From contig WFXV01000058.1 of the NCBI GenBank assembly GCA_015490435.1, forward strand, positions 1-5,566: DNA of 5,566 bases. The letters run 5' to 3'. This DNA is from Thermaceae bacterium. GTDB taxonomy: Bacteria > Deinococcota > Deinococci > Deinococcales > Marinithermaceae. A model generated the notes under the pieces. That model worked only from the letters and a program-made list of their open reading frames with translations, was not told where the DNA came from and ran no database searches. Both the position numbers and the translations under genes were made by a program. This document shows positions 1 through 5,535 of this stretch, piece by piece (position 1 is the stretch's first letter; every line of letters begins with the position of its first letter).

Positions 1-387
1 CGCCCCCACCTCGGCGCCCCCTACCGCTATGGCGGCACCGGGGAAGGGGGGTTCGACTGTTCCGGGCTTGTGCTCCGGGTCTACCAAAAGCTCGGGGTCG
101 AGCTCCCCCGCACCGCCCGGGCGATGTTTTCCAGCCTCCCCCCGGCGCAAAAGCCCCGACCCGGGGATCTGGTCTTCTTCAGCTTTTCGGGAAAAACCAT
201 CGACCACGTGGGGATCTACCTCGGCGGGGGCCGCTTCGCCCACGCCTCGGACCGCGGCGTGGTCATCGATCCCCTGGACGCCCCCTGGTACCGGCGGGCA
301 TTCCGCGGCGTCCGCAGAGTGCCGCTAAGCTATGATGGGAGAAATGAGCGAGCCCAAGATCACCCCGCTGGCGCGGCGCCTCGCTGA
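1..387 (+). CDS. NlpC/P60 family cell-wall peptidase (C40), 5'-truncated by window edge
   Basis: C-terminal 128 residues of an NlpC/P60 cysteine peptidase, a family that cuts peptide cross-bridges of peptidoglycan outside the cytoplasm. The frame is open from base 1, so the start and any signal peptide or binding repeats lie to the left. Numbered from the first visible codon, the family signature YRYGG..GGFDCSGL places the nucleophile at Cys20 (58-60). IDHVGIYLG gives the catalytic His69 (205-207), and RFAHAS gives the third triad residue, His81 (241-243). The Cys-His-His order and spacing match the family, including E. coli Spr. LPRTARAMF and the PRPGDLVFF strand are also typical. The domain ends around PWYRRAFRGVRRVPLS. 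The last roughly 17 residues (from YDGRN) are an unremarkable tail, most of it encoded in the overlap with the next gene. A GTG at 70 is not the start, because it would lose the catalytic cysteine. The domain call is firm; the exact substrate is unknown. Confidence 0.93.
   Translation, partial: RPHLGAPYRYGGTGEGGFDCSGLVLRVYQKLGVELPRTARAMFSSLPPAQKPRPGDLVFFSFSGKTIDHVGIYLGGGRFAHASDRGVVIDPLDAPWYRRAFRGVRRVPLSYDGRNERAQDHPAGAAPR
331..336 (+). promoter_or_regulatory. Candidate -10 hexamer TATGAT for a leaderless start at 344
   Basis: TATGAT matches five of six bases of TATAAT and ends 7 nt before ATG 344, so transcription would begin about at the start codon. It lies inside the end of the peptidase gene. 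I see no -35 match at 16-18 nt upstream. The GGGAG at 337-341 is an alternative reading as a ribosome-binding site, but only 2 nt separate it from the ATG. Inferred from position and from the known frequency of leaderless genes in Deinococcota. Confidence 0.35.
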
Positions 388-1444
388 AGAGAACGGGATC
401 GACTGGCGCAAGCTCGAAGGCACCGGGCCCGAGGGCGAGATCACCGAGCGCGACATCCTGAACTTCCTGGCCAAGGTCATGGCCGGGGAGGTCACCCTCG
501 AGGGTCCCCCGCCCGGGGAGCCCCCGCCGCCCGAGGGCGAGGCCGATCTCGAAGCCGCCCGCGCCGCGTTGGAGAAGGAGGGGATTCCCCTCGACGAGCT
601 GATCCCGAGCGAGCAGCAGGAGAAGCCGGCCTCGGAGCTGACCGCGGAGTTTGAGCTCGAGCTCGACCTCCTGGAGGAGGAAGCCGAGGCGCCCCCGGCC
701 GAGGCCGAGGCGCCCGAGCCTGAGCTCGAGCCCGAGCCCAGCTGGAGCGAGGAGACGATCGTCGAGGACGTCACCACCGAGCTCCCCATCTACGAGGAGC
801 CCGAGGCCCCGGCGGTGGAGGCCGCCGAGCCCGCTCCGCCGGCGGAGGACGTAACCGCCGAGCTCCCGGTCTTCACCGAGGAAACGCCCCCGGCCCCGGA
901 ACCCGAGCCTGAGCCCGAGCCGGAGCCGGTCGCGGCGGCGGTGCCCCCGCCCCCGGCGGCCGAGGAGCGGGCGCCGATCACGGTGGAGGAACCGGCGGCG
1001 CCAGCGGCCGCGGAGGTCCGGCTCTGGTTCCGTCCGGTGGCGCTCGGGCCCCTCGACGCCCTGCTCGCGGACTTCAGCGCCGAGCTCGGGCGCGAGCTGC
1101 CCCGCGCGGCGCTCCTCTTTCTGGCCGCGCGGCGGGCGCTCGCCGACCTCGAGGTCCCTCTCCGGCCGCTCAAGTGCCGCTACCGGGTGGGCGAGAGCGA
1201 GAATTTCGCCGGCTTCGTCGCCGCCTGGGAAGCGGCGAGCGAGGAGGGCGAGGGCCTTTCGGTGGACGAAGCCGAGCCTCCCATCCTCCTAAAAGCCCCC
1301 GCCCTGGTGCTCGCCACCGGCGGGCTGCCCGAGGAACAGGGGCTTTTGATCCTGGCCGGCGAACTCCCCACCCGCGAGGAAAAGTTCCTCGAGCGCGTCG
1401 CCCACTACCTGGAAAAACCCATCCGGCTCCTGCTCTTTGGCTAA
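344..1444 (+). CDS. E3-binding (PSBD) domain protein with acidic linker and degenerate E2-core-like C-terminus
   Basis: Protein of 366 residues. Residues 6-44 form a peripheral-subunit-binding domain (ITPLARRLAEENGID, then GTGPEGEITERDI). In 2-oxoacid dehydrogenase E2 subunits this domain docks E3 or E1. Residues 45-223 are a Pro/Glu/Ala-rich, strongly acidic and probably disordered linker with a PE repeat (about 183-195) and two copies of EDVT[TA]ELP (141, 168). Residues 224-366 look like an eroded E2 catalytic (CAT) fold: LFLAARRALADLEVPL resembles the core helix, KAPALVLATGGL resembles PPxVAILGVG, and FLERVAHYLEKPIRLLL resembles the C-terminal helix. The catalytic HxxxDG is absent and so is a lipoyl domain, so it is unlikely to be an acyltransferase. 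A structural or recruiting role like E3BP/protein X is an inference. I chose ATG 344 because a -10-like hexamer and GGGAG precede it; ATGs at 332 and 335 are alternatives. The gene overlaps the peptidase gene by 44 nt. Confidence 0.85.
   Translation: MSEPKITPLARRLAEENGIDWRKLEGTGPEGEITERDILNFLAKVMAGEVTLEGPPPGEPPPPEGEADLEAARAALEKEGIPLDELIPSEQQEKPASELTAEFELELDLLEEEAEAPPAEAEAPEPELEPEPSWSEETIVEDVTTELPIYEEPEAPAVEAAEPAPPAEDVTAELPVFTEETPPAPEPEPEPEPEPVAAAVPPPPAAEERAPITVEEPAAPAAAEVRLWFRPVALGPLDALLADFSAELGRELPRAALLFLAARRALADLEVPLRPLKCRYRVGESENFAGFVAAWEAASEEGEGLSVDEAEPPILLKAPALVLATGGLPEEQGLLILAGELPTREEKFLERVAHYLEKPIRLLLFG
896..928 (+). repeat. In-frame Pro-Glu hexanucleotide repeat
   Basis: Five tandem CCN-GAR codon pairs followed by one CCG encode PEPEPEPEPEP in the linker of the PSBD protein. 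The third positions vary between units, so the repeat is kept at the protein level more than as identical DNA units. Pro-Glu runs form extended, stiff spacers, which suits a tether between the two folded ends. Confidence 0.75.
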
Positions 1445-1459
1445 ACCGGCTCGCGAGAG

Positions 1460-1485
1460 GGGGGCGGGCGCTTGCGCCCGCCCCC
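1460..1485 (+). terminator. Intrinsic terminator: 11-bp GC stem with CTTG loop
   Basis: GGGGGCGGGCG and CGCCCGCCCCC pair perfectly around a CTTG tetraloop, 15 nt after the TAA of the PSBD gene. TTGCTTTG follows on the plus strand, a weak T-tract. The hairpin lies between the stops of two convergent genes (1444 and 1499), so the stem could stop transcripts from both sides. On the minus strand no T-rich tail follows, so it is mainly a plus-strand terminator. Confidence 0.85.
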
Positions 1486-1498
1486 TTGCTTTGCGCCG

Positions 1499-2071
1499 CT
1501 ACTCCGCAACCACCCAAACGAACCCGGTGGGGAAAGCGGTCCGCAACGTGGAGCTCTTGGAATCGGCAACCGCCCAGTTCCAGCCGGCGCGGAGATCCAA
1601 CTCCCAAGTCTGCAAGCAGTCCCCCTCGGTCGAGACCCGCACGTCCCCGTCCACGTAGATGAGCTGCGCGAACCGGCTCGGGCTGTCCGCGTTGTCCACG
1701 TAAAAGACGATCTCCCCTTCCGGGCCCTCCAGGACCTGGACCAAGGCGGTCTTCACGCCCTCCCGGCTCACCTTTATGTTGCAAGTACCCTCCTGGGAAA
1801 CGAGGGGGGAGAGCAGTTCGGGAGCCTCGGTCTTCAGCGCCTTGAGCCTAAGGGAAAACCTTCCCGCACCGTCGATCGTGCCCTCGCCGTACACCGCGTC
1901 CCCGCCCATGTTGATGGCAACGATCTTGCCCGACGTCCCCGTCCAACGCTGGACCGTGCCGGAAAGGGTCGGCGCCTCCCCGAGCGCGGGGCTCGGAGCG
2001 CCGAAAAGACCGCAACCCGAGAGCAAAACCCCAAAGATCAGCAGACCAAGCCCGAACGCAAACCTGCGCAT
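1499..2071 (-). CDS. Putative lipoprotein of unknown function
   Basis: Protein of 190 residues. The N-terminus MRRFAFGLGLLIFGVLLSGC is a classic lipoprotein signal: two arginines, a hydrophobic core and the lipobox LSGC, with Cys20 as the lipidated residue. The mature protein is therefore expected to be membrane-anchored on the outside of the cytoplasmic membrane or on the outer membrane. Residues 34-76 (SGTVQRWTG...GTIDGAGRFSLRL) have the strand pattern of small beta-sandwich domains such as carboxypeptidase-regulatory-like folds; this is a resemblance by eye only. The rest alternates short beta-like segments (GEIVFYVDNA, FAQLIYVDGDVRV) and ends at VWVVAE. Cys97 and Cys152 are the only mature cysteines besides Cys20 and could form a disulfide. 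I do not recognise a family. The ATG start is well supported by the strong ribosome-binding site at 2076-2082. It lies 61 nt downstream of uvrB with its own candidate promoter, and nothing links it to DNA repair. Confidence 0.88.
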   Translation of the reverse strand: MRRFAFGLGLLIFGVLLSGCGLFGAPSPALGEAPTLSGTVQRWTGTSGKIVAINMGGDAVYGEGTIDGAGRFSLRLKALKTEAPELLSPLVSQEGTCNIKVSREGVKTALVQVLEGPEGEIVFYVDNADSPSRFAQLIYVDGDVRVSTEGDCLQTWELDLRAGWNWAVADSKSSTLRTAFPTGFVWVVAE

Positions 2072-2075
2072 AGGA

Positions 2076-2082
2076 CCCTCCC
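2076..2082 (-). promoter_or_regulatory. Strong Shine-Dalgarno GGGAGGG of the lipoprotein gene
   Basis: On the minus strand GGGAGGG is followed by TCCT and the ATG at 2071. This is the best ribosome-binding site in the window and fixes the lipoprotein start. It contrasts with the other starts here, whose G-rich stretches sit too close to the start codon. Confidence 0.75.
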
Positions 2083-2097
2083 ACCTCAGGGAAATGC

Positions 2098-2127
2098 CCT
2101 ATAACGCCGGGTATTTCCAGGGCTTAA
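2098..2127 (-). promoter_or_regulatory. Candidate promoter of the lipoprotein gene
   Basis: Minus-strand TTAAGC (2122-2127) and TATAGG (2098-2103) are separated by 18 nt. They match the -35 consensus at three positions and the -10 consensus at four. The -35 begins 5 nt after the uvrB stop codon. A start near 2090 would give a leader of about 20 nt that includes the Shine-Dalgarno sequence. The match is moderate and the call rests on position as much as sequence. Confidence 0.35.
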
Positions 2128-2132
2128 CGTCC

Positions 2133-4145
2133 CTACCGCCGCTTGCGCTTTCGCTTCTTGCCCCCCACCGCCACCGCCGGCGGGAGGTGGAGCCCCTTGA
2201 GCCGGGCCTCGAGGGCGCGGATCTGGTCGCGGAGCTCGGCCGCCCTCTCGAAGTCGAGGGCCTCGCTCGCCTCCCACATCTCGAGGGAGAGCGCGGCGAT
2301 CTCGGCCTTGATCGCCTCGGGATCCTCGGGGATCTCGGCCGCCAGGACCTCCTCGCCGTAGTCCTCGGGCTTGACCAAAGGCCGCACCGATTTTTCCACC
2401 GTCTTCGGGGTGATGCCGTGCGCCTTGTTGTAGGCCTCCTGGATCGCCCGGCGGCGGTTCGTCTCGTCGATCGCCCGCCGCATCGCCTCGCTGATCTGAT
2501 CTGCGTAGAGGTAGACCTCGCCGCGCACGTTCCGGGCCGCCCGGCCGATCGTCTGGATGAGCGCCCGCTCGCTCCGGAGGAAGCCGGTCTTGTCGGCCTC
2601 GAGGATCGCCACCAGGCTGACCTCGGGCAGGTCGAGCCCCTCCCTTAGGAGGTTGATCCCCACCAGGACGTCGAAGTGCCCCAGGCGAAGGTCGCGGATC
2701 AGGGCCTGGCGCTCGAAGGCGTCGAGCTCGTGGTGCATGTAGCGGGCGCGGATGCCGTGGGAGAGGAGGTAGTCGGTGAGGTCCTCGGCCATCTTCTTGG
2801 TCAGCACGGTGACCAGCACCCGCTCCCCCCGCTCGGCCCGCTCCTTGATCGCGCTCATCAGGTCGTCGATCTGCCCCTCGGTGGGCTTCACCGTCACCTT
2901 GGGGTCGAGGAGGCCGGTGGGCCGGATGATCTGCTCCACCACCCGGTCGGAGACCTTGAGCTCGAAGGGCCCCGGCGTCGCCGAGACGAAGACGATCTGG
3001 CCGGTCTTATCGAGGAACTCCTCGAACTTGAGCGGCCGGTTATCGAGCGCCGAGGGCAGGCGGAAGCCGTACTCGACCAGGGTTTCTTTTCGCGAGCGGT
3101 CGCCGGCGTACATGCCCTCGAGCTGGGGCACGGCGACGTGGGACTCGTCGATGAAGGTAATGAAGTCCTCGGGGAAGTAGTCGAGCAGGGTGTCGGGGGG
3201 CTCGCCGGGGGCCCGGCCCGAGAGGTGGCGGGCGTAGTTCTCGATGCCCTTGCAGGTGCCGGTGAGGCAGAGCATCTCGAGGTCGTAGAGGGTCCGCTCC
3301 TTGAGCCTTTGCGCCTCTAGGAGCTTGCCCTGGGACTCGAGCTCCGCCACCCGCTCGGCGAGCTCCTTCTTGATCGCCTCGATGGCGGGGCGGAGATTTT
3401 CCTCCGGGGTGACGTAGTGGGTGGCGGGGTAGAGCACGAAGCCCGGAAGGTCGCGTAGCCGCTCACCGGTCACCGGGTGGATCACGCTGATCCGCTCGAC
3501 CTCGTCCCCCCAGAGCTCGACCCTTAGAGGCTCGGTGTCGTAGGCGGGCCAGACCTCGATCGTCTCGCCCTTGGCGCGAAAGCGGCCGGGCTCGAGCGCG
3601 ACCTCGTTCCGCTCGTAGAAAAGCTCTACCATCCGCTCGATCAGTGCCTCGCGGGAGATCCGGTCCCCCACCTCGACGATCAGGTTGAGCCGGCGGTAGT
3701 CCTCAGGGCTGCCGAGGCCGTAGATCGCGCTCACCGAGGCCACCACGATCACGTCCCGCCGGGTGAGGAGGCTCCGGGTCGTGGAGTGGCGAAGCCGCTC
3801 GATCTCGGGGTTAATCGAGGCATCCTTTTCAATGTAGAGGTCGCGGCCGGGGACGTAGGCCTCCGGCTGGTAGTAGTCGTAGTAGCTGATGAAGTACTCG
3901 ACCGCGTTCTCGGGGAAGAGTTCTTTGAACTCGGCCGCGAGCTGGGCGGCGAGCACCTTGTTGGGGGCGAGCACCAAGGCCGGCCGGTTCATGGCCTCGA
4001 TCACCTTGGCCATGGTCACCGTCTTGCCGGTGCCGGTGGCGCCGAGGAGCGTGAGGTAGCGCTCGCCCGCCTTGAGCCCCTCGACGAGCTCTCGGATCGC
4101 CTTGGGCTGGTCGCCCTTCGGCTCGGGTCCCCGGTACTTGAACAC
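2133..4145 (-). CDS. uvrB: UvrB, damage-verification subunit of UvrABC excision nuclease
   Basis: Protein of 670 residues, normal length for UvrB. UvrB receives damaged DNA from UvrA, inserts a beta-hairpin to verify the lesion, then recruits UvrC for dual incision in nucleotide excision repair in the cytoplasm. Motifs seen: GDQPKAI (11-17); Walker A GATGTGKT (35-42); LAPNKVLAAQ (59-68); the aromatic beta-hairpin YYDYYQPEAYVPG (88-100; Tyr88, 89, 91, 92); Walker B-type DESH (333-336); VSATPGPFE (387-395); GINLLREGLDLPEVS (496-510); motif VI QTIGRAARN (531-539); and a C-terminal UVR domain (about 613-648, EMWEASEALDFERAAELRDQI) that contacts UvrC or UvrA. It ends in an unusual basic tail, KKRKRKRR. 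The start is GTG 4145, giving MFKYRGPEPKGDQ like the Thermus protein as I recall it. An ATG 10 nt upstream is out of frame. It lies 54 nt downstream of ilvE, and all key residues are intact. Confidence 0.98.
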   Translation of the reverse strand: MFKYRGPEPKGDQPKAIRELVEGLKAGERYLTLLGATGTGKTVTMAKVIEAMNRPALVLAPNKVLAAQLAAEFKELFPENAVEYFISYYDYYQPEAYVPGRDLYIEKDASINPEIERLRHSTTRSLLTRRDVIVVASVSAIYGLGSPEDYRRLNLIVEVGDRISREALIERMVELFYERNEVALEPGRFRAKGETIEVWPAYDTEPLRVELWGDEVERISVIHPVTGERLRDLPGFVLYPATHYVTPEENLRPAIEAIKKELAERVAELESQGKLLEAQRLKERTLYDLEMLCLTGTCKGIENYARHLSGRAPGEPPDTLLDYFPEDFITFIDESHVAVPQLEGMYAGDRSRKETLVEYGFRLPSALDNRPLKFEEFLDKTGQIVFVSATPGPFELKVSDRVVEQIIRPTGLLDPKVTVKPTEGQIDDLMSAIKERAERGERVLVTVLTKKMAEDLTDYLLSHGIRARYMHHELDAFERQALIRDLRLGHFDVLVGINLLREGLDLPEVSLVAILEADKTGFLRSERALIQTIGRAARNVRGEVYLYADQISEAMRRAIDETNRRRAIQEAYNKAHGITPKTVEKSVRPLVKPEDYGEEVLAAEIPEDPEAIKAEIAALSLEMWEASEALDFERAAELRDQIRALEARLKGLHLPPAVAVGGKKRKRKRR

Positions 4146-4153
4146 CGCCCCCC

Positions 4154-4159
4154 ATTCTA
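4154..4159 (-). promoter_or_regulatory. Candidate -10 hexamer TAGAAT for a leaderless uvrB start
   Basis: On the minus strand TAGAAT (five of six consensus bases) is followed by GGGGGGCG and then GTG 4145. The 8-nt distance fits transcription starting at or just before the start codon. There is no recognisable -35 at 16-18 nt upstream. The six-G run ends only 2 nt from the GTG, too close for a normal Shine-Dalgarno, which makes the leaderless reading more attractive. Confidence 0.35.
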
Positions 4160-4199
4160 GGACCTGGCTGGAGGCCCGACCGGGGGGCGGGTCACCAAC

Positions 4200-5138
4200 T
4201 TATTCGACGTAGGTCAGCCAGCCCTCGTACTCCGGCCGCTTGCCGGTGGCGGCCTCGAGGTAGACCTGGCGGAGCCGCATGGTGATCTCGCCGGCCTGGC
4301 CGCTGCCGATGGGGCGCCAGTCGATGTAGGAGACCGGGGTGACCTCGGCAGCGGTGCCGGTCATGAAGACCTCGTCGGCGGCGTAGAGCACGTCGCGGGT
4401 GACCCGGTGGGCGATCTCCACCCTATACCCGAGGTCCCGGGCGATTCTAATCACCGAGTCGCGGGTGATCCCGGGCAGGGTGACCGAGGTCTCGAGCGCG
4501 TAGATCACCCCGTCCTGGACGAAGAAGAGGTTCTCCCCCGAGCCCTCGGCGACGAAGCCCTGGGCGTCGAGCAGGATCGCTTCGTCGGCCCCGGCCTTCA
4601 AGGCCTCCATCTTGGCGAGCGCCGAGTTCACGTAGTTGCCGCCGACCTTGGCCTTGCCCGGCATCACGTCGCCGGGAAAACGGCGCCAGGAGCTGGTGAT
4701 CAGGCGGGCCCCCTTCCGGATCGCCTCCTCGCCGAGGTAGGCGCCCCACTCCCAGGTGGCGATCATCACCTCGGCGGGGTTGTTGGGGAGCGGGTTGACC
4801 CCGAGCGAGTGGTCGCCGTACCAGGCGAGCGGGCGGATGTAGCAGGACTTCCAGCCGTTTTTCTTGATGGTCTCGAGGATCGCCTGGGTGATCTCCTCCT
4901 TGGTGTAGGGGATCTCGAGGAGGATCGCCTTGGCCGAGGCGAAGAGCCGGTCCACGTGCTCTTTCAGCCGAAAGACCGCCGGGCCCCGCTCGGTTTCGTA
5001 GGCCCGGATGCCCTCGAAGACGCTGGTGCCGTAGTGCAGGGCGTGGGAGAGGACGCTGGCGGTGGCCTCCTCCTGGGGGACGAAGCGGCCGTTCATCCAG
5101 ATGTAGCCCGCTTTGATTTTGCTATCGCCGCTAGCCAT
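4200..5138 (-). CDS. ilvE: Branched-chain amino acid aminotransferase (PLP fold type IV)
   Basis: Protein of 312 residues, usual length for bacterial IlvE. It interconverts leucine, isoleucine and valine with their 2-oxoacids, using glutamate/2-oxoglutarate and pyridoxal phosphate, in the cytoplasm. Seen in sequence: SHALHYGTSVFEGIRAY (31-47); IRPLAWYG (101-108); PGKAKVGGNYVNSALAK (160-176) with the PLP-binding Lys164 and Tyr169; Glu198 in AEGSGENLF; LPGITRDS (221-228), the phosphate-binding loop; DEVFMTGTAAEVTPV (255-269) with Thr262; and the end EGWLTYVE. The motifs favour BCAT over D-amino acid aminotransferase or ADC lyase. I chose ATG 5138, giving MASGDSKIKAGYIWMNG; the frame stays open upstream to 5339, but that stretch overlaps the zinc-ribbon gene and has no family similarity. 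The zinc-ribbon gene ends 7 nt before this start. A -10-like CATAAT overlapping that gene's stop suggests a possible leaderless transcript. Confidence 0.98.
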   Translation of the reverse strand: MASGDSKIKAGYIWMNGRFVPQEEATASVLSHALHYGTSVFEGIRAYETERGPAVFRLKEHVDRLFASAKAILLEIPYTKEEITQAILETIKKNGWKSCYIRPLAWYGDHSLGVNPLPNNPAEVMIATWEWGAYLGEEAIRKGARLITSSWRRFPGDVMPGKAKVGGNYVNSALAKMEALKAGADEAILLDAQGFVAEGSGENLFFVQDGVIYALETSVTLPGITRDSVIRIARDLGYRVEIAHRVTRDVLYAADEVFMTGTAAEVTPVSYIDWRPIGSGQAGEITMRLRQVYLEAATGKRPEYEGWLTYVE

Positions 5139-5144
5139 GTTCCC

Positions 5145-5150
5145 ATTATG
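5145..5150 (-). promoter_or_regulatory. Candidate -10 hexamer CATAAT for a leaderless ilvE start
   Basis: On the minus strand CATAAT matches five of six consensus bases and is followed by GGGAAC and ATG 5138, so the predicted transcription start coincides with the start codon. Its TAA is also the stop of the upstream zinc-ribbon gene, so part of the AT content is explained by the stop codon. No -35 is visible. GGGA could instead act as a weak, very close ribosome-binding site with translational coupling. Confidence 0.4.
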
Positions 5151-5535
5151 ACCGGTGGCCGAGGCGGGAGGAGAGGAGGCTTCGCACCCGGGGCGGCAGC
5201 AGGGCGAGGTCGGGGGGGCGGGGCTCGCGGCCGGTCTTGAGTCGGAGGTAAAGGAGCGCGCGGTCGAGGAGCTCGGGGATCCGGCCCTCCTCGGCCACCG
5301 CCCGCTCTGCGAGCCGGCGCATCTCGGCCTCGAGCTCACGAATCGCCCGGTACCGGGCGGCCGCGGCGAGGTCGCCCTCGAGGCGGGGTGCCTCGCCCCG
5401 GGCGAGGCGGGAGGCCTCGGCTTGGACCAGAGGGAGCTCGAGGCGCACGCGGCAGCTCGGGCAGGGCGACGCCTCCGCCAAACTCGGCCCGCCGCAGACG
5501 GGGCAGCGGGGGGCGGTCCTGAGCCTTGCGAGCAC
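5146..5535 (-). CDS. Small zinc-ribbon protein with helical C-terminus, function unknown
   Basis: Protein of at least 129 residues. The N-terminus RCPVCGGPSLAEASPCPSC carries four cysteines (11, 14, 25, 28) in a CxxC-x10-CxxC pattern, which should bind one zinc ion as a ribbon. Residues about 50-82 are rich in Ala, Arg and Glu with heptad-like spacing (YRAIRELEAEMRRLAERAV) and look like a helix or coiled coil. The basic C-terminus ends at SSRLGHRS. There is no phosphoribosyltransferase domain, so it is not ComF, and no signal peptide or membrane segment. I do not recognise the family; protein-protein or nucleic-acid contact is possible but unsupported. The GTG at 5535 lacks a good ribosome-binding site and the frame stays open to the right edge (10 more codons), so the true start may lie outside. 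It sits 7 nt upstream of ilvE, which suggests a shared transcript without implying shared function. Confidence 0.75.
   Translation of the reverse strand: MLARLRTAPRCPVCGGPSLAEASPCPSCRVRLELPLVQAEASRLARGEAPRLEGDLAAAARYRAIRELEAEMRRLAERAVAEEGRIPELLDRALLYLRLKTGREPRPPDLALLPPRVRSLLSSRLGHRS

Noticed and set aside
653..664. Perfect 12-nt palindrome GAGCTCGAGCTC
   Set aside because: It encodes Glu-Leu-Glu-Leu in the acidic linker and is explained by codon use; no second copy or flanking site suggests an operator.
325..1173. Long Ser/Gly/Ala-rich minus-strand frames opposite the PSBD gene (325-789 and 790-1173)
   Set aside because: They are the complement of the Pro/Glu-rich linker codons. Their low-complexity Ser/Gly runs are a GC-rich shadow with no domain.
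2074..2098. Small hairpin (TCCC...GGGA) that could hide the lipoprotein Shine-Dalgarno
   Set aside because: Only four base pairs with competing alternatives (AGGG...CCCT). Too weak to claim a switch or thermometer, and likely by chance in G/C-rich sequence.
1776..2648. 290-residue plus-strand frame spanning the lipoprotein start and the uvrB end
   Set aside because: It is antisense to two well-supported genes, crosses their intergenic promoter region and shows no recognisable motif.
2676..3320. 214-residue plus-strand frame inside uvrB (and a similar one at 3786-4160)
   Set aside because: The Val/Leu/Gly/Asp-rich composition is typical of antisense frames in GC-rich genes, and UvrB on the other strand is unambiguous.
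4146..4199. Possible terminator between ilvE and uvrB
   Set aside because: Only short GC pairings (CCCG...CGGG) with no T-tract on the minus strand, so read-through from ilvE into uvrB cannot be excluded.
4407..5240. 277-residue plus-strand frame opposite ilvE
   Set aside because: Antisense shadow of IlvE, with its second half low-complexity Gly/Arg and no motif.
5139..5339. N-terminal extension of IlvE by 67 residues
   Set aside because: The extension is Ser/Pro/Arg-rich, lies out of frame within the zinc-ribbon gene and is not part of the IlvE family, which starts near the KAGYIWMNG motif.
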